Positions 1-12,645 of a stretch of DNA of 64,000 bases are shown here, one piece after another; position 1 is the stretch's first letter; every line of letters begins with the position of its first letter. The notes beneath the pieces were generated by a model. That model searched no databases. It was not told the origin of the DNA and saw only the letters and a program-made list of their open reading frames with translations. Source of the DNA: Crocodylus rhombifer (taxonomy: Eukaryota; Chordata; Crocodylia; Crocodylidae). Location: contig JAVSML010021661.1 in assembly GCA_038503035.1 (NCBI GenBank), positions 558,001 through 622,000 of the forward strand. Direction: 5' to 3'. Position numbers and translations under genes: made by a program.

Positions 1-1200
1 GCAGTAGAGGCATTCTTCTATTGTAAAGAACTCAGAAAGACCACAAGAGATCAGAATGTTTTAAACATTATGAATTTCTATTTGAAATCTCTGGGTTTCT
101 CTTGTCAATCATTTTTGCTTGCCTAACAGTGCAAACATTGTGACATCCCATGGCAACCTCAAAAGGATCTCAAGGCACCCCAGGGTGCTGTGGCACCCTG
201 GCTGAGAAACATTGATGTAAGTATCTGGTTTCTCTCCATTATTTCAAGGTGGATGGGATCAAATTCTTACAGTGACTCTGATCTAGTTAACTTTACTGAA
301 ATCAACATGCCCCATACTAGTCAGCTCTGCCTTCTGTACCTAACAGTACTTCTACAAGTGACCTTATAGCCTGGGCATATATGAGCAAACATGAACCACA
401 TGCAAAATACTGGTTCCATTGAAGTCAAAATTCCCATTGACTTCAGTGAAGAAGGGACTTCAGCCAAAATGTCTCCCTTATCCCATATCAGGGAACTCTA
501 CTATATTTGGAGACGTCTGCAGTATCTCTAGTCCCCCTTTTTTTAATCTTTCCTTTTCATGAAAAAATGTCCAATCTTTTGAATGCTGGCACTCTGCAGG
601 CATGCAGATGAACATAGTAGAGGCATAGCAGGGAGGGTACAGTTTCCATAGGACTACCTGTGGTGCACTTGTTTCATACAATGTGCTGTATCATACAGTG
701 CATACATACGATGTGCTGCATTCATGTGGCTGCCTCCTTTGTGGTATATCTCAGTTCTGAACTGCAGCACCCTTTGATTACAGCCCTAAATTACTCTATG
801 CTAATGGCCTCTAATTTTGCTTTTTTGCTTATTTCCACTGTAACACAAAGGGTTCTTTGCTTAAAGACATTTTGCGTTGGTTAAAGACATCCAGAGTGAG
901 ATGGATTTATTTAAAAAATAAATAACTGCACCACACAGTGTCCTTTCTTGGGTAAACAAAACCTTCCTGCCTCTCTGGTGACAAATGCTTTTGGGGCTTG
1001 AATTAAGACAAGCCACCAGGACCACACAGTGAAACACTAGTTCTGAAAGTGGCCTGCATACACTGCCAAGATATTTGTGTCTTCTGTGTGCTCACTCAGG
1101 ATCTGGACAATGGACCCAAGTGTGTGGCTATCTCCAGCAAAGTCAGGCCATTCATTTCTCTGCTCTTAGTACAGTTTTTCTTTGGAGATTTCAAAGAAAT
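1..1200. other. No gene seen
   Basis: Unique-looking DNA of moderate AT content. The open frames are short and lack recognisable domains or conserved splice contexts. No repeat ends were recognised apart from short AT runs near 910. Confidence 0.5.
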
Positions 1201-1387
1201 GTTGTCTCATGGTTAGAACGGGAAATTGAGAGGTCTAATCCTGGCTTGGCCCTGACTTACTATGTGACTTTAGGCAGTCACTCTCTGTTCCTCAGCTTCC
1301 ATATCTGGGCAATAGAGATATTACTGCAGGGAATGAATCAATGTTTGTGAAGTACTCTGCTAGAGAAGTACAAACTATCATTATTCC
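1201..1387 (+). repeat. MIR-type SINE
   Basis: Degraded but recognisable from CATGGTTAGAAC through the core (TATGTGACTTTAGGCAGTCA, then CTCAGCTTCC) to the TATCATTATT tail. Core order and spacing match MIR. It also explains the open frame at 1075-1350, which is not a gene. Confidence 0.75.
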
Positions 1388-2542
1388 AGCCAGACTTCAC
1401 TATCCTGGCCCTCTGTAACAACTGGACCTAGCATTCCCAACAACTCCCAAACAACAGATCTCCTCAGTTCCCAAGGCAGATGTGGCAGGGTCATAAAATA
1501 AGAGAGATGAACTGCAAACATAAATAGCCCCCCACTCTGTTACTTCACAGCTCCAGTCCTAGAGCAGCAGGACTTAGGAGAAGTATAATTAGTGTCTTGT
1601 ACAATATTACAGACTTATGATTTGTCTTCTGTTTATGCACAAATTCCCACCAGCATCCTGTTGGCCTTCCTCACCACAGCTGTGGTTTGAAGAGGAGTTT
1701 CTCTACATGAATTCCTGAATCCTGCTGTTACTCAATATGCAACTTCATACGTCCATTTCACATATTATGTTCTGTAGTCACTTTCTGTGAATCCTTATTC
1801 AAAATTGCCCTGTATTATTTCAGAATAATGGTGGAGATCTCACAGTCCAAGGAGCATCCTGTATGACAGGATTTGCCTAAACAGTGAACAGCAGCCTCTT
1901 TGGGGTGTGAAGCCTTCCAGACAATCCTAAAGCTGTGTGAATAGAGAGTAAAGATGGTGAAAATGTTTCTACGTTCTAATTGTAAGCCACATGGGTACCA
2001 GTTGTGCTTGTGTCCAGCTCTTTGCAACCATTTTGTTCTGTGGTAGTTGTCCATAACTGGAGCTGAAGTCAGTGGGAGTCACATGAATGAGGGTCCAAAT
2101 CAAGATTGGACACCCAGAACTAGAAGGATTTTGCCGTTAAGCTCTTCTTGATCGACTATCCCCCTATTCCTTAAGTTCCAATAATAGCTGTTTTGCCTGT
2201 GATGCAACAGATTTCTCTACAAGAAGGCTTAGCATTATTATGTAGATCATTGATTACCAACAGTGATCTCAAAGTCCTGAAGATAGCAGGAAGCATGTCT
2301 GGAAACCATATAACAGACAAGAAAACTGCAACACCCAAGAAGTGAAGGGTCTGAAACCCTACTGAAGTAAATAGGAGCTGTGGGCGCATTACAAGCTTTC
2401 AGTGATTGACACAGTGAATCAGTAACAAAGCAGGAATGAACTCAGTAGCTTTAGCTCCCAATCTCAACAACGCATTTGCCTCCATCTTGTATTACCTCAG
2501 GTGGTAACTGAAGACAGTAGTATATAATAATGTCTAGAGGCT
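1388..2542. other. No gene seen
   Basis: No domain, RNA gene or repeat was recognised. Short open frames on the minus strand (1815-2054, 2171-2389) have no family resemblance. Confidence 0.5.
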
Positions 2543-2925
2543 AGCACTTTTCATCAGGAGATCTCAAAAAGCTTTGCAAAAGGGAATCAGTGCCATCATC
2601 CCCTTTGTATAGATCAGAGGCATAGCAAGGCAGCACTGTGGCACCCAGGGCAGCACTGGTTGCTGTGCTGCTGGTGACAGCAGTGTGGCCAGCTACCAGC
2701 TGGGGCAAAAGCTATTGTTGTACCCCCCCCCCCCAAAAAAAAAAAAAACTCCTGCGTTGTAAGCCCCACACCCCCCCCCCCCCCCCCCCAATTATGCTAT
2801 TAGTATAGGTGAGAAAACTGAGAAATGGGGAAAGGATCTGAATTCTCAAGATCACTTAGGATGTCAGTAGCTGAGACGGAAACAGCACCCAGATGTCCTG
2901 TATCCCAATACAGGGCTTCACTGCA
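2543..2925 (-). repeat. MIR-like SINE, antisense, interrupted by a small DNA transposon
   Basis: GCACTTTTCATCAGGAGATC, then ATCATCCCCTTTGTATAGAT, resumes after an insertion as GTATAGGTGAGAAAACTGAG and AGATCACTTAGGATGTCAGT. This is the order of an antisense MIR-type tail. The break coincides with the insertion at 2615-2802. Confidence 0.6.
2615..2802. mobile_element. Small hAT-like MITE inserted in the MIR
   Basis: The left end CAGAGGCATAGCAAGG resembles the inverse of the right end (ATTATGCTATTA). Flanks GTATAGAT (2607-2614) and GTATAGGT (2803-2810) match at 7 of 8 bases, as an 8-bp hAT target duplication would. The interior holds C12 (2723-2734), A14 (2735-2748) and C19 (2771-2789), which blur its original sequence. 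Confidence 0.5.
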
Positions 2926-4539
2926 CACAGTACAGAAATGCAAGCAGAGATGACAGCAGGGGCCACCTTGCCTCCCCCAGTTAGAAAGTAATTCTGGAAA
3001 AGTTGCATTTATTTGCAGCTGTATTTGGTTTTGGCACGCTTATTTTGTCTGTCTGGAGCTCACCGGGAGAAGAGCACAAAGTATCTTTTAAGGGAGGTTT
3101 TTTAACAAGTTTTTTTTTAATTGCTGTTTACACACATTTCACCCTTTGCTCTTTTTTAGCTGCCAGGAGATGTTGTTCTATTTTAAAGGCCAGGGCAGGG
3201 ACAGGAGGCATGAAGACTCCATCCAAATTAAACAAGAATCTCTCCAACCTGAACAGAGGGTTGACTGATAATAATGACTATCTTCCTGAACTTCTCAAGA
3301 TCTGCTCTTCCAAAGGCACACGCTCATCTGAAAGCCTAGGGCATCCCAGGTGAGGATATAAACTTTTCTCTGCATCATAGAAGCACTGTCACTAAGAGGA
3401 GAATACAACTTTAGACATAAAAGCCTCTTCACTTAACTTATCTCACATAGTATTCAGAGGCTGTGAATGTCTTTTTGCCTTGTGTTTTTGGGGGTTGCTT
3501 TGGTTTTTTTGGCTAGGAACACATTTTACTTGGGGTTTTATTACATCCCTGATGAGGGGTTTTGTTTTTTTTAGCCAAACTGTCAGTGTTGTACTTGTTC
3601 GGTCAAGACTTGTGTATTTAGTAGCTTCGGTACATAAAACCGCTGTTGTTTTAGCATGGCTCTTTCGCAGCCAGTTCTGCTAATATTTTAAGGCTCTGAC
3701 TAATGCGGCTTTAGGGTAAATGTTTTCTGACTCTGACATTGCACCTCTCTCACAGAAGCATGCTTTGATGGCTTACTTCACTGGCAGAGGTTTCGGTGTT
3801 GTTGATTCACTGCCATTCCTTGCTGGGTGTACTTTTTAATAGGTGGTAACATTTTAATTTTGTTTCCAAAGGTGTCAGAATCCTGTCATTGAGATCATGG
3901 AAAGCTTGTTCACATTTATACCAATGTGTTAGTGTATCCATGCATTCACTCAGGCTAAGGGTTCTACTTTCCTGCTTATTCTAGGGTGATGCTGGAGTCC
4001 ATTACAGACTGCTTTGTTCACTCCCTGTTAAAAAATCTATCCCAACCCTCACGACCTTGCATTGCATCCACTGTTCTCCTGGCTGACATGTCCAAGTGGG
4101 ATTTCATTCAAAGCCTGGCACAGAGGCACCTTCACTGGCCTCAGGAGCAAGTACACGAATGATACGAGGCTCTCTGTGTCATTTCAGACATTGCTTCTGC
4201 AGCACTCCTTGTCTGAAGGCCTGGGAAAATATTGGGAGAACGGCATGGGCAGACAAGTTGATGATATTGATTTCAAGGTTAGGGGGCTTGCTGTGGGTCA
4301 GCTAAATCTGCCATAACTCTTAAGTTAGACTGAGCAGTAAGTAAGTAGAAACCAAGCCGTAATCACCTATCTTTTATTTCATTTGGGGGTAAATCCTTGT
4401 GGTTTACCCCCAAGGATAATGCCCCCATGTGGTTTAGCTTCACTTATTGCAAGATAGGGGCAGATGAAACAGTCATGAGGATAAGTGGATTCTCACTCAT
4501 GAACTTAAAGAGAGCAGGGGCTTAAAATAATAGCATTGT
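2926..4539. other. No gene seen; contains one perfect hairpin
   Basis: Unique-looking DNA with T-rich stretches near 3470-3570. The open frames 3003-3353 and 4062-4316 lack recognisable motifs. The hairpin at 4383-4413 is listed separately. Confidence 0.5.
4383..4413. other. Perfect inverted repeat (11-bp stem, 9-nt loop)
   Basis: TTGGGGGTAAA (4383-4393) and TTTACCCCCAA (4403-4413) are exact reverse complements. No transposon ends or tandem copies are evident around it, so a role is unknown. Confidence 0.6.
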
Positions 4540-5016
4540 TTGTCTGGCCACACCTGAGTCTCTTCCTCCCACAGGTAGGCCTCTGTCTCCTGCTGGGCCT
4601 TCAGCCTGGAGGTTCCTGGCCAGAGGGTCTTGCCCTTCTGCTCAGGGTCAGGCTGACTGCCATATTTGGGGCCAGGAAGGAATTTTACCCCATGGTCAAA
4701 TTAGTATAGACTGTGGAGGTTTATACCTTCCTTTGTAGCAGGCGGTAGGGGATGTGGCTCTCTTCCTGGGATCTCTGAAGAGTGTATTAACATCTTTGCA
4801 GCTGCAGGACATTGGCCACCGTTATCCCCCTACTTTACCTGTGGCAAGTTAAGGTGTCATGGCTTGTGTTGTGTCAGGGTTGATGGTAGTCTTTCTAAGA
4901 GGTTAGACAATGGATTTGTATGCATGGTTTGGATAGGGATGATCCTGCCTCAGGAGGGGTTGAACAAGATGACCTCTGGAGGTCCTTCCCAGCCCCACTC
5001 CCCTACATTTCTATGA
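4540..5016 (+). repeat. CR1 LINE 3' untranslated tail
   Basis: Contains GGCCAGGAAGGAATTTTACC, GCCTCAGGAGGGGTTGAACA and GACCTCTGGAGGTCCTTCC, ending TTTCTATGA. These are the successive landmarks of a CR1 3' end. No reverse transcriptase sequence is left upstream. Confidence 0.75.
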
Positions 5017-6028
5017 CCATGAACATGTTCAGGAGGAATCAGTGCAATTCTAAAATTCACCCTTGTGACTGCCAGCTGCGATGTTTATCAGCTCAGGTTT
5101 TATTCCAAGTCTGTCATCATGAACCACCCTCACGTCTCTTTGCATGAGTGGAGACTGTGAGTTCCTCTTGAGCCACCTGGAATTACAAACCGGCTGCTTC
5201 AGTGCTTCCCTTCTTGTATTCCAGCCACGCTACAGCCCTCTTCATCCTTTTCAAAGGGAAGAAGAGGTCAGCCTGAGATACAAGCTATTCTCCTGTCTCT
5301 AAACCTCTCCCATTTAGTCAGGCCACACATGTTAGCAGCCCTGAGAAACCCTCCATTTTCAACCTTTAGCTGACACCAGCCTGCAACCAGCTGATTTTTT
5401 TTGCTTGTGGGGAAGGCATGGCAGATCTGCAAGGACAATGCCTCTCTCAGGATACTTCACCTAATCATTAAGTTTGATTATATACTGTGTGCACTCTGCC
5501 ATCCAAGTGTGCAGCACTTTCCTAGGTAATTAGTGTTCTGCCAATTAGGATAAATGGCTGTTTCATTACTGTTAAGTGGGTTATTAAAGTGCCATTTGTG
5601 TCTCATGCTGCAGAAGCTAACAAGGATGCCTATGCATTCCTTTTCTCCTGGAGTCAAATCTAATTTCAGAAACCTAGTGAAGAAGCTGGTTTGAGAGGCC
5701 AGCTGTTGCTTGTGCCTGGGTAACTAGTTTCCCTGAGGTGTAAGACACTAACGCATGACCGATTGTAACTTTTTTGTAAGATTGCTGACAAAGTGGGAAG
5801 TTATCTATGGTAACAGAGGTGAGCTTCCTTCAGGAAACCACCTTCCTGCATCTGCCCTGGAAGTGCATGGGCGCTACAAAGAAAGCTCACTGGGCATAGG
5901 CTACTGGAGCCAGTGCCAGGTGCTTTATTTTCCTAACCAAGGGAATTTCCTTCTGAATGGTCTTACTTTTAATGACCAGCCTTCCTGGAAAATGATGACC
6001 ATCTCAAGGCAGTGTTGGGGGACAAGCC
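5017..6028. other. No gene seen; end may include decayed Penelope sequence
   Basis: AT-rich DNA near 5460-5610 (TAATTAGTGTTCTGCCAATT and similar) shows little repeat character. Bases 5755-6028 are open in one frame and may be an older 5' part of the Penelope element that follows, but no reverse transcriptase motif is clear. Confidence 0.4.
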
Positions 6029-7063
6029 TTGTTCTGGCTTATATGCAGCCCTCCCCTTTGCCCCCCACAATTTCTAACCGTGTCTCCAGCAACAGGCTAT
6101 CTAACTCCTATTCTTACCAAGCCACCAGGCCTTGCAACAGACACAGATGCCAACTGTGCACTCTCATCACTAAACAAAACAGCAGAGATTATAACATCCC
6201 ATGTTCATACTTCTGCTTTTTTTAGTGGTGTCATATACTCCATCACCTGCTTACAGTGCCCCTCTGCTGTCTGTGTTGGATACATGGGGCAGTCCCTGCA
6301 TAAAAGAATAAAGCAACACTGGTTTGACATCAGTTCCACAAAGACTCACAGACTGGAGACAGCACTTGAACCTCCCTGGACATTCTCCATCATTGAACTC
6401 AGGGTAGCTCTTCATAGACAGCAAAACTTTAAAAATCAACCCAAATGCAGAACTGCAGAACAAGAGATTGTCCACAGACTGGACTGTGATAACTTTGATC
6501 TAAACGGGGACTCTGGCTTCTTACATCATTACCTAGACTAGCTTTTATAACTCCTATGTCCTTCAGTAGGTTAACTGCTCTGTTGATCCCTTTTGATCTC
6601 TTCAATCCATCTTTGTTTCTCTCAGTAGCACCCTCTCCTCCCCCTATCCTTGTATTTCAGTGATTTTATTTCTTTCTGTTTAGTTCCTCATCTCTCTGCA
6701 AGTCTATTCAAAACATGATGAAGTTGGCTAAAGCTCACGCCTCTCTTAATTTATCAGTCTATAAGGTCACCGTGGCCTGCTTGCCTTTTAGGCTTTTCTA
6801 TTTCCACTATCCTTTAATTGGTGTGTAACAAGTGCTGACCTTTTCTGTTTACTACTGACTTCCCTTCTTAAGTGACCATTTTAATTTATATGACGGGGCT
6901 AAACAAACATAATTGGTCTAGTTAGTATTTAGCTTACGCTGTATCTACTTCTTTCCCAGACCTGAGGAAGGGCATGTTGCGCCTGAATGCTTGTCCAATA
7001 CCTCTCATAACTATACACTTGGTCCATTAAACAAGATTAACAAACAGATCCTGCTTCTCACCT
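6029..7063 (+). mobile_element. Penelope-like retroelement remnant with GIY-YIG endonuclease
   Basis: The open frame 6029-6541 (170 codons) carries a GIY-YIG nuclease region: VIYSITC (residues 68-74), CVGYMGQS (82-89, in place of YIG), R93, H97 and a later QEIVHRLD, ending GFLHHYLD as Penelope proteins do. A preceding piece in another frame (RPCNRHRCQLC, about 6127-6160) belongs to the same protein, so at least one frameshift lies near 6170-6220. Downstream, CCTGAGGAAGGGCATG near 6961 and TTGGTCCATTAAACAAG near 7020 match the common 3' tail of these elements. Coding is broken and the 5' part (reverse transcriptase) is absent or too decayed to see. Confidence 0.75.
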
Positions 7064-8985
7064 CCTTCCCTTTGGCAGCTGGTTAAAAGGGGAATTGGAG
7101 TACCCCCAAATTCTTCAGACTCCTTTTCTTGAAGTGTCCCATTCCTCAATTGTGCATTTCTGCCCTGACCAGCCTTTGTTTTAATTTAAGTGCTAACATG
7201 TTAAGTGAGGCTGACAAATCAGCCTCTTGGAGGTGCTAATGCATGAGGCACATCTCTTACTTCTCTGCAGTGACCTAGAAGAAGGTGGCTTTGGGGCTGT
7301 GAGTTCATCAATTTGAAGACTTGTGGTGGCACTTCACAGAGATAGAGTTTTATTAGGGTAGGATACCTGGGCTGGTCATGAATTACAGATCAAAGCAGAA
7401 ACACTTGTTGTTTCTCTTTAAAGCCACAGGATAAGAGTAACTTGTAAGTTGTTCTGGCAAGGCATGGCTCATAAATCAGGCTAATCTTTTCAAGGAGGTC
7501 ATGGGGTGTGACAGGGTGATGGGAGGCAGACACTCATGAACGGCTGACATTCATGCTTTCTGGAGACTTTCTGAGAGGAAATAAAGATACCAAATAGATT
7601 AATCAGATGCTTTGATAGGGAAACTTGTATTGCAGCTTCTGAGAAGATGACCCATCAATGCCAAGATGCATATTAAATCAAGGTTTTTAAGCCACCAGTC
7701 ATCACCTTATCAATTTGGTTTATTTCTAACAGACATGCTGCTATCAGTTAAATCAAGCAATGTTTTTTGATGTTGTTCTTGCCCTTCCCAAGCCCGTGGA
7801 TGTGTTGTTGGCCAGCTACAACCATCTGCCTCACAGTTTATTATGGTGGGTTTATGACAGCCAGGATGGTCACAAAAGGCAGTCAGGAGCATCAAGAAGT
7901 CTTTTACTTATATTACTCTCTCAAGCGAAGGCAGTCTTGCTCCCCCATTCCCCACATACCTTTGTCCTTCAAGGGCACGTTTTTTTCCCCCCCATCAACC
8001 TCTTGAAACACATGAACAAATATAATTATATAGGCTTCCCTCTGTTATCATCCATTGCTCTTCTAGTAAATATAAAGGGGTGATGGAAATATTTGACTTC
8101 AGACAAGGGTGAGAAATGGTGATGTAGGCAGTAGTTTGCTTTCTGTCAGAAATGATCTTTAATCAAGTGCCTGGACCCAAGCCCTCCCAAACACTGGTGG
8201 CTCCAAATCCCAATGGGAATGTCGAGTTGGGTCTTTGGCTAGAACAAAAGCAGTTGCTGCTGTCCACAGGCTCTGCAGCATGTACTCCACTGTTTTGGCT
8301 CTGAATGATTGCCTATGACAAAGCAAAGCTTTGAGCAGAGTATCTTTTTACCCCAGGGAAGCCAAATTTCAGTGTATAAGACAATCCATGTTGTGAGAGA
8401 TCAGACCCTATTAGTGTACATATCCCAGAGCTCTGGAGATGGAGTCAGCTAAAGGTTCATAGGTTCAAGGAGGAAGTGCTACTTTGTCCTGCCACTGAAA
8501 CAGAAGCAATAGGATATCAGGATAATGGGGAGACCTCCAACCTGTGCGTAAGGTCTACAGGAGGGTCATAGTGAATGGAGAGCTGCTTCTTTAGTACATG
8601 GCATTAAGATCAAATCACTTCAAATGCTATGCTCTCCATCTCTTCACTGCACAGTCACAGAGGAAAAGAATTAAACCAGTTTAGAGAAAAGGATTTCCTT
8701 TCATGAGAGACTTGGTGAAGCCAAAGGCCATCTCAGAATCATACACCCAGAAACAAAAGCCTAACAGTTCAGAGCAAGAGCTTCCATGGCAAGAGAGGAT
8801 GTGTTTGTGTTTGAATAGAAGAAAGGTAAGCTGGGCGTACCTCGTACAAATCAGGAGTCTTCTCCCAGACTCCCTCCACCAGAACCATAAGGATGGGTGC
8901 GTGAACAGGGCGTGAGTTCCAGGCACTGCGTAAGGGGGTACTGAAATGGAGGTGGCTAACACTTCGTCCCTCCATCCCCTTCATC
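7064..8985. other. No gene seen
   Basis: No repeat ends or domains recognised. Overlapping open frames at 7710-8083 and 8681-9014 occur on both strands and show no protein-family signature. Confidence 0.5.
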
Positions 8986-8993
8986 CTCAGCAC

Positions 8994-10463
8994 TACGGCT
9001 GTGCAAAATTTCACTGGGTGTTTCGTTTTTAAGCTGTTTCGTTGCGTTTCAAGCTCGAAACAGCAAAATCAAAATGAAACAAAAGGCTTTGAAACACCTT
9101 TGAAATGAAACGAGGGCACTCGAAACGTCTGAGTTTCAGAGCTGGGCTTGTTTGTAGCTAAACAGAAACTAAGGAGAGGGAGGGAGAAGAGGGGGAAGGA
9201 CTGTTCTGATATTAACATCTAGCTCCTGGCTTGATTCCCCAGCAATCTGATCACTTCCCCAAAGTCTCTGATCACTTCCCAGTTCTTCCCAGGGGAGGGC
9301 ACAGGGTTTCAGCAGGCTGTCAGCTGCTGGCCTCAGCCTACAGCAGCAGCCTGCTGAAACCCAGTGTGCAGATCCAGGGGCCCACACTCCCCAGGAAGAG
9401 CTGGGAAAAGCAAACAGTGAGCTGGGGGAAGCGATCAGTTCCTGGTTGGATTCCCCAGCTCCCCGATCTTTCCCCCAGCTCTCTGATTGCTTTCTCCAGC
9501 TCTTCCCGGGGGTCACAGGCCCCTGGATGATGCAGCATGACAGCAGGCTGCTGCCGCCAGCTGGTGATGGCGGCAGCTCTGGGTTATTTCCCCAGCCTGC
9601 TGTCATCCTGCGCCCAGATCTGGGGGCCTGGCTGTGCCAGACTCCTTCTGGGGGGGCGTGGACCCCCAGATCTGCACACAGGATGACAGCAGGCAGCCAC
9701 TACTGGATGGGGCCAGCAGCAGCACCAGTATTCCCAGTGCTTGGCACAGGCTGCGCCAGGCAAACTTGGGTGCTGGCACTGGCCCCAGCTGGCAGTGGCA
9801 GCCTGATGTCATCCCGTGTGCAGATCTGGGGGCCCTCGCCCCCAGGAGGAGTCTGGCACAGCCCCGCAGCCCTCACTGGGGGGGCAGGCCCCCGGATCTG
9901 CATGTGGGATGACAGCATGCTGCCACTGCCAGCTGTGGCCAGTGCCAGCACTGGGTTCTTCCAGGCACTTGGCACAGGCTGCTGCAGACAGACTCGAGTG
10001 CTGGCGCTGGTCCCAGCTGGCAGCGGCAGCTTGCTGTCATCCCAAGCCATGTCCCCCCCGGGAAGAGTCTGGCACAGCCCTCCTGGGGGGTCCGGACCCC
10101 CAGACCTGCACGTGGGATGACATCAGGCTACCGCTACCGGCAGGTGATACGAGTTTTGCTCTCAGCAACTTGAGGTGCAGTTTCCCAGAAACCCCTGCAC
10201 TTCTCTCCTTGAAACTTAACAGGCTTCATGCCCTCAGAAGGAGCTACCATCCCTGCAATTTTCATCTGAATTGGGCAGGAAATGACAAAGTTATAGGCAT
10301 TTTCATGATTCCCTATTATAGCCTATGGGCCAAAAGTGGAAACAGCAAAACAGTTTTGACGAACAAAACAAAACAGTGCTTCAAACCAGCGAAACGAAAC
10401 ACTGCCCCTTCAAAACAGTGAAATAGAAGTCAAAATGAAACAGTGCTGTTTCGCACAGCCCTA
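8994..10463. mobile_element. hAT-like non-autonomous element (copy A) with 8-bp target duplication
   Basis: The left end TACGGCTGTGCAAAATTTC pairs with the right end GCTGTTTCGCACAGCCCTA as terminal inverted repeats. Flanks CTCAGCAC (8986-8993) and CTCAGGAC (10464-10471) agree at 7 of 8 positions, the hAT hallmark. Sub-terminal regions are full of GTTTCG and GAAACA motifs. The interior is GC-rich and internally repeated. No transposase is visible; the long open frames inside (for example 9446-10120) arise from GC-rich repeats. Confidence 0.85.
9530..10140. repeat. GC-rich internal repeat of about 210 bp with inverted symmetry
   Basis: GATGACAGCAGGC-like blocks recur near 9527, 9682, 9909 and 10117. 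Between them, CAGATCTGGGGGCC and GGCACAGCC alternate with reverse-complement versions (GGACCCCCAGATCTGC). Each unit is therefore partly palindromic. It lies wholly inside the hAT-like copy A. Confidence 0.6.
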
Positions 10464-10471
10464 CTCAGGAC

Positions 10472-12119
10472 CCTCCTTGGTGCAGGTCTGCCAGCCGGGA
10501 GAGCAGAGCAGTGGCGCAGGAGCCAGAGGCTTGCTGCTGCTGGGGGAGGGAATAATTTTTTGGCAACTCAACCTGCTTGTTGATGGCAAATAAATGAGGT
10601 GACATATTGCCCCAGAGGAATCAAAGCTCTGGCTCCTGCTTCTGCACTGCTGCTGCCACTCTACCCTCTCTGCTGCCAGAGCTAGAGTCAGAGCCAGAGG
10701 GAAGGGGCAGGGGGGAGGGGATGAACTGAGTGCTGTGAGCTGAAATGCCTCCCCTAGCGGTTAGTTAAGTTGTATTTGTCAAACTTGAGGTGTGAAACTT
10801 TACATTCTGGCCTGCTGCTTCATTACAGAAGCAAGAGAAAGAGAGCTGGAAACATGGTTGACATCTCTTTTAGCCTTGAGGTTTTAGGATTGTAGTGTTT
10901 AAAATCTCTTTAGATTTTTACTTGAAGGGCCCCCCACTTAACCACAATAGCTATGTTGTTAGCACAAGTCTAGCACCCCAGTGAGAGGGATTCTGCAGCT
11001 GCAACATGACCTCTAGCAATAAACCATAGTAGAAAAATTGTAATACCCTGCCTGCTGGCTGGTTCATTCCTCTTAGGCCTCTGACTACCACACAGTCTCA
11101 CTCCACCCACTACTGCTGCACAGCGGTTTTTAGAATATGTTACTTCTTTTAGGCCCAGTGATGCAGAGAAGGCATCAAATAGCATTTTAACTATGCTCTT
11201 TACAGCACTGTCATATGAATGAACACACAGTTTAGTTTTGTCAATACAAGCTAATACTAAACCAGAACTTTCCCCGCTCTTTACATCTGTATATACGTCC
11301 TTATTTGTCATTAGTGACAATGCAGGCAAGCAGACCTAATGTGTTCATTTCAAATGGCCAGCTCCACCTGGGCAAGCCTACCTTCAAAGGGAGTCTGGTG
11401 GCCCTCTGCAAAGGTTTTCCAAAATTGCCTGAGCATGGCTTAAATATACATTTCTATCCCTGACCCTATGGAATAGCCCATTTGTTCTCAATAAGGTGTG
11501 CTGTACATGTAGTTCTGGCAGCCCGCATGTCCTGGTGAGGAAACAGTCGCACTGCCAAATCCTCTGAATATTGTAAAATTCCAAGACCCAGTCCAAGTCT
11601 TAAAATAGACCATGTCTGTGAGCAAACTTCCTGGGGTTTTACTTAACAGCCCTCTGATGTGTGTATTGGTGTATGAATGAAGTTGTAGAGTGCTGAAGTA
11701 CCAGGGAGGCGAATGTGTATATACCAAATCAGAATATTATGAATGAGTCTCTCAGAGAAGAACACTGATGAAAAGGACACTGTTAGCATAAATGACCATG
11801 GAAGTACGAGTAAATACTCCAGAGGAAGAACACACGGGGGGGGTGCTTCCCACTCTCTACTCAACTGTATTTTTCCCCTGTAGGCTGATTAGAATAGATA
11901 GGAAAGATTTTCCAGTTTTAGCAAAAAATTGAAATAGTGTTGGTCCACAGTGAATTCTCCTGAAATGTGCTGCTTTGACCATGGAAGTCTCTTCCCCTAC
12001 CAAATTAGCACAGTGTGAACAATAAGTGCCCTTTACCCATGACAGGGTGGGATTGGGTTTTGACCTGACTGAGAGGAAAGGTGAGCTCAAAATTCAATTC
12101 CTGTCCTATCTCCGACATT
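10472..12119. other. No gene seen
   Basis: GC-rich and purine-rich to about 10740, then ordinary AT-rich DNA. The minus-strand open frame 10970-11329 (119 codons) has no recognisable domain. Confidence 0.45.
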
Positions 12120-12645
12120 TACACTGATCATCATGTCTCAGAGCCTCACAATCCTTAATGTATTAATCCTTACAGTGCCCCTGTAAAGTAGGCAAGTCCT
12201 ATTTGCCCCATTCTAAAGACAGGCAACTGAAGCACAGCAAGATGGGCTCCCAGTGCCCCTAGGGCCACCGCTCTTGAAAATGGCCTGGCCACGAGCTTCC
12301 GCTCCTGACACACCAGCCCTAGGAAGGGGGTGATGCAGTTGCCCTGAAAACAGTGTCTCAAGCGTGCTGGTGGTGGACCACTTGGGAGCATAGCAGGGAG
12401 TGGGGGAGAAAGGAATAGCCTTATTCACTGCCTTATTGATGGGGGTGCGATGTGAGGAATGGGAGAGGGTGAGTGGAGCTGTGCTTCTTGGTGGCATGCT
12501 CAAGAGCACAGTGGAAGAATTATGGACACACCCCAAGTGCCTTAGTCACCCAGGAAGCCATGGCAAAGCAGAGACTTTAACCTAGGTCTCCCAGCCCTCC
12601 GGCTAGTGCGTTGTATCCTCTCTGCCTCCCTCAGTCTAATCCTTT
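12120..12645 (-). repeat. Antisense MIR/tRNA-derived SINE pieces split by an insert
   Basis: The first piece, about 12120-12245, carries CCTTACAGTGCCCCTGTAAA and GGCAACTGAAGCACAGCA. The second, about 12560-12640, carries TTTAACCTAGGTCTCCCAGC and GGCTAGTGCGTTGTATCC. Both fit consecutive parts of an antisense SINE. The roughly 300 bp between them are of unknown origin. Confidence 0.5.

Noticed and set aside
9446..10120. 224-codon open frame as a gene
   Set aside because: Lies in a GC-rich repeat inside a hAT element, with overlapping frames of similar length on both strands and no domain.
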